Source: Nanobdellota archaeon
GTDB lineage: Archaea > Nanobdellota > Nanobdellia > Woesearchaeales > JAUYGA01
Assembly: GCA_030690755.1 (NCBI GenBank)
Contig: JAUYGA010000107.1
Location: 1 to 5,598 of the forward strand
DNA: 5,598 bases
Reading direction: 5' to 3'
Part shown: positions 4,277-5,598 of the stretch, one piece after another
Layout of the letters: each line of letters begins with the position of its first letter
How positions within the stretch are numbered: the first letter of the stretch is position 1
Translations under genes and position numbers: made by a program
The notes under the pieces: generated by a model
The model's input: the letters and a program-made list of their open reading frames with translations, nothing else
The model's database searches: none
What the model was told of the DNA's origin: nothing

Positions 4277-5474
4277 GCCGCAAGCAGTTATTTTGGCTGC
4301 CGGAGAATCAACAAGGACTATTCCTCTTACATTAACAAGGCCTAAGCCATTACTTAAGATTGCTAATAAGACCCTTCTTGAACACAATTTTGACCAACTT
4401 TTAGGATTGGTTGGTGAGGCAATTATTGTTGTTGGTTATAAAAAAGAGATGATTATTGAGCATTTTGGGAATTCTTACAAGGGGTTGAAGCTGACTTATG
4501 TTGAGCAGAAAGAACAGCTTGGCACAGGGCATGCTGTTTTGCAGGTCAAGAGCAGGATTAATGGCAAGTTCTTGGTTATGAATGGCGATGACCTTTATTC
4601 AAAACAAGATATAAAAGCTATGCTTCAGCATAAGTATGCTGTTGTTGGCAAAAAAATAGAGGAAGATATTTCAAAACAAGGGGGAGCAATAACAGAAAAG
4701 AATGGATTTGTTACAGGAATTGTTGAACGGCCAAAAAATTTCATTTCAAAAACCCTGAATGTCGGTATGTATGTCTTTGATGAAGAGATCTTTAATTTGG
4801 CAAACAAGATAAGGAAGTCAGAACGTAATGAATATGAGATTACTGATGTTGTGACTGCTCTAGCAAAGACGGATAAAATCAAGCTGGTTGAGGTAAAAGA
4901 CTACTGGTTGCCTGTTGGTTATCCTTGGCAGGTCATTGAAGCAAATGAATACCTTCTGAAAAACAAGATGAAACCTGAAAACAAAGGCATTATAGAAAAA
5001 AATGTTACAATCAAAGGTCAGGTTTCTATAGGTGATAAGACTCTCATAAGATCAGGCGTTTATATTGAAGGGCCTGTTATGATTGGTAAGAACTGTGTTA
5101 TTGGCCCAAACTGCTATCTTCGCCCTGGCACAACTATTGGCGATAATTGCAAGATTGGTCAGGCAGTTGAGATTAAGAATTCTGTAATAATGGATAAGAC
5201 TAATGTTCCTCATCTTTCTTATGTTGGGGATTCTGTTATTGGTGAAAAATGCAATCTTGGCGCTGGAACAATTGTTGCTAATCTGAAGCATGACAATGGC
5301 AATGTCAGGTCTGTTGTCCGCGGTCTTTTGATAGATACAGGCAGAAGAAAGCTTGGCGCAATTCTTGGGGATAATGTCCACACAGGCATCAACACTTCTA
5401 TTTATCCTGGCAGAAAGATCTGGCCTAACAGGACAACTGTTCCAGGAGAAGTTGTGAGAAAGGATATTGAATAA
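4269..5474 (+). CDS. glmU: GlmU-like bifunctional sugar-1-phosphate nucleotidylyltransferase/acetyltransferase
   Basis: The 401-residue protein has two parts. Residues 1-235 are a nucleotidyltransferase Rossmann domain: LAAGESTRTIPLT with RPKPLLKI (about 9-31), GTGHA (85-89), NGDD (105-108, metal/nucleotide site) and VERPKN (152-157). From about 240 a left-handed beta-helix of hexapeptide repeats (IGDKTLI, IGKNCVIGP, IGDNCKIG) carries His315 in PHLSYVGDS, the likely acetyltransfer residue, and ends with GVHTGINTS-type archaeal features (VHTGINTSIYPGRKIWP). Known: archaeal GlmU-like enzymes such as Sulfolobus ST0452 acetylate glucosamine-1-phosphate and make UDP-GlcNAc. The start is ATG 4269, which overlaps glmM by 8 bases with GGAG at 4255-4258; an in-frame ATG at 4221 would add 16 residues from inside glmM that do not belong to the fold. 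The signature has Ser14 where GxGTR enzymes have Gly. The glmM neighbour supports the pathway, as in Methanocaldococcus MJ1100-MJ1101. Exact nucleotide and sugar specificity is inferred. Confidence 0.9.
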   Translation: MAKPQAVILAAGESTRTIPLTLTRPKPLLKIANKTLLEHNFDQLLGLVGEAIIVVGYKKEMIIEHFGNSYKGLKLTYVEQKEQLGTGHAVLQVKSRINGKFLVMNGDDLYSKQDIKAMLQHKYAVVGKKIEEDISKQGGAITEKNGFVTGIVERPKNFISKTLNVGMYVFDEEIFNLANKIRKSERNEYEITDVVTALAKTDKIKLVEVKDYWLPVGYPWQVIEANEYLLKNKMKPENKGIIEKNVTIKGQVSIGDKTLIRSGVYIEGPVMIGKNCVIGPNCYLRPGTTIGDNCKIGQAVEIKNSVIMDKTNVPHLSYVGDSVIGEKCNLGAGTIVANLKHDNGNVRSVVRGLLIDTGRRKLGAILGDNVHTGINTSIYPGRKIWPNRTTVPGEVVRKDIE

Positions 5475-5493
5475 GTATGTGTCCAGGTTCATT

Positions 5494-5556
5494 GGATTTG
5501 TCACCCCCCCCTTTAAACCTTCAGGTCTTAAAGGGGTAAATGAAACTGACAAATCC
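5494..5556. repeat. Long two-part hairpin after the glm operon
   Basis: The outer arms GGATTTGTCA (5494-5503) and TGACAAATCC (5547-5556) pair perfectly over 10 bp. The inner arms CCCCTTTAAACCT (5508-5520) and AGGT-C-TTAAAGGGG (5523-5536) pair over 13 bp with one bulged C (5527) and a two-base TC loop. An internal loop (CCCC against TAAATGAAAC) separates the stems. It begins 19 bases after the glmU stop, so it may protect or end the operon mRNA, or be a small mobile or RNA element. It is not followed by a strong T-run. The last 42 bases of the window show nothing recognisable. Confidence 0.75.
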
Positions 5557-5598
5557 GATTTTGGCAAAACAAATACGCAGCTGGTACAAAAATAGTTG

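Noticed and set aside
5494..5566. tRNA-like cloverleaf at the end of the window
   Set aside because: The outer arms resemble an acceptor stem, but there is no T-loop consensus or anticodon arm; the interior is one long hairpin.
5052..5567. 171-codon open frame on the minus strand over the 3' end of glmU
   Set aside because: It is the reverse-strand shadow of the hexapeptide-repeat domain; the repeated codons keep the opposite frame open, and the peptide shows no domain.

Overview
The window looks like a piece of archaeal chromosome. Three genes have a BRE/TATA element about 26 bases before the inferred transcription start, followed by a short leader with a GGTGG- or GAGGT-type ribosome binding site. 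The protein set is also archaeal: an AK6/Fap7-type adenylate kinase, an archaeal-type GlmU-like enzyme and a winged-helix protein. The DNA is AT-rich, and the gaps are long, T-rich on the + strand and simple in composition. A DPANN-type archaeon is my best guess, but that is inference and not a placement.

Layout. Bases 1-194 may hold the tail of an upstream gene. A + strand AK6/Fap7-family gene follows (246-917; promoter at 195-210, GTG start). Bases 918-1418 are a T-rich gap with no convincing gene. Bases 1419-1572 form a dense block of TGTCCC/GGGACA motifs with a 14-bp inverted repeat and palindromes. A minus-strand coiled-coil/winged-helix gene reads from about 2349 down to 1606 and carries a second TGTCCC array (1941-1990) inside its linker. 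Bases 2412-2841 are another T-rich gap. A promoter at 2842-2858 drives glmM (2906-4276), which overlaps the glmU-like gene (4269-5474) by 8 bases. A strong long hairpin (5494-5556) follows.

How the genes work together. GlmM and the GlmU-like enzyme catalyse consecutive steps to UDP-GlcNAc: GlcN-6-P to GlcN-1-P, then acetylation and uridylylation. They overlap as one operon. The AK6/Fap7 protein probably acts in small-subunit ribosome maturation and nucleotide balance and has no evident link to the sugar genes.

The most unusual part is the winged-helix gene. Matching GGGACA arrays (sense-strand reading) lie on both sides of the segment encoding its DNA-binding domain. The inner array is read in all three frames, so the DNA or RNA motif, not the peptide, seems to be what is kept. 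One further copy abuts the gene's own TATA box. The gene's coding frame also runs about 48 codons upstream of its first standard start codon.
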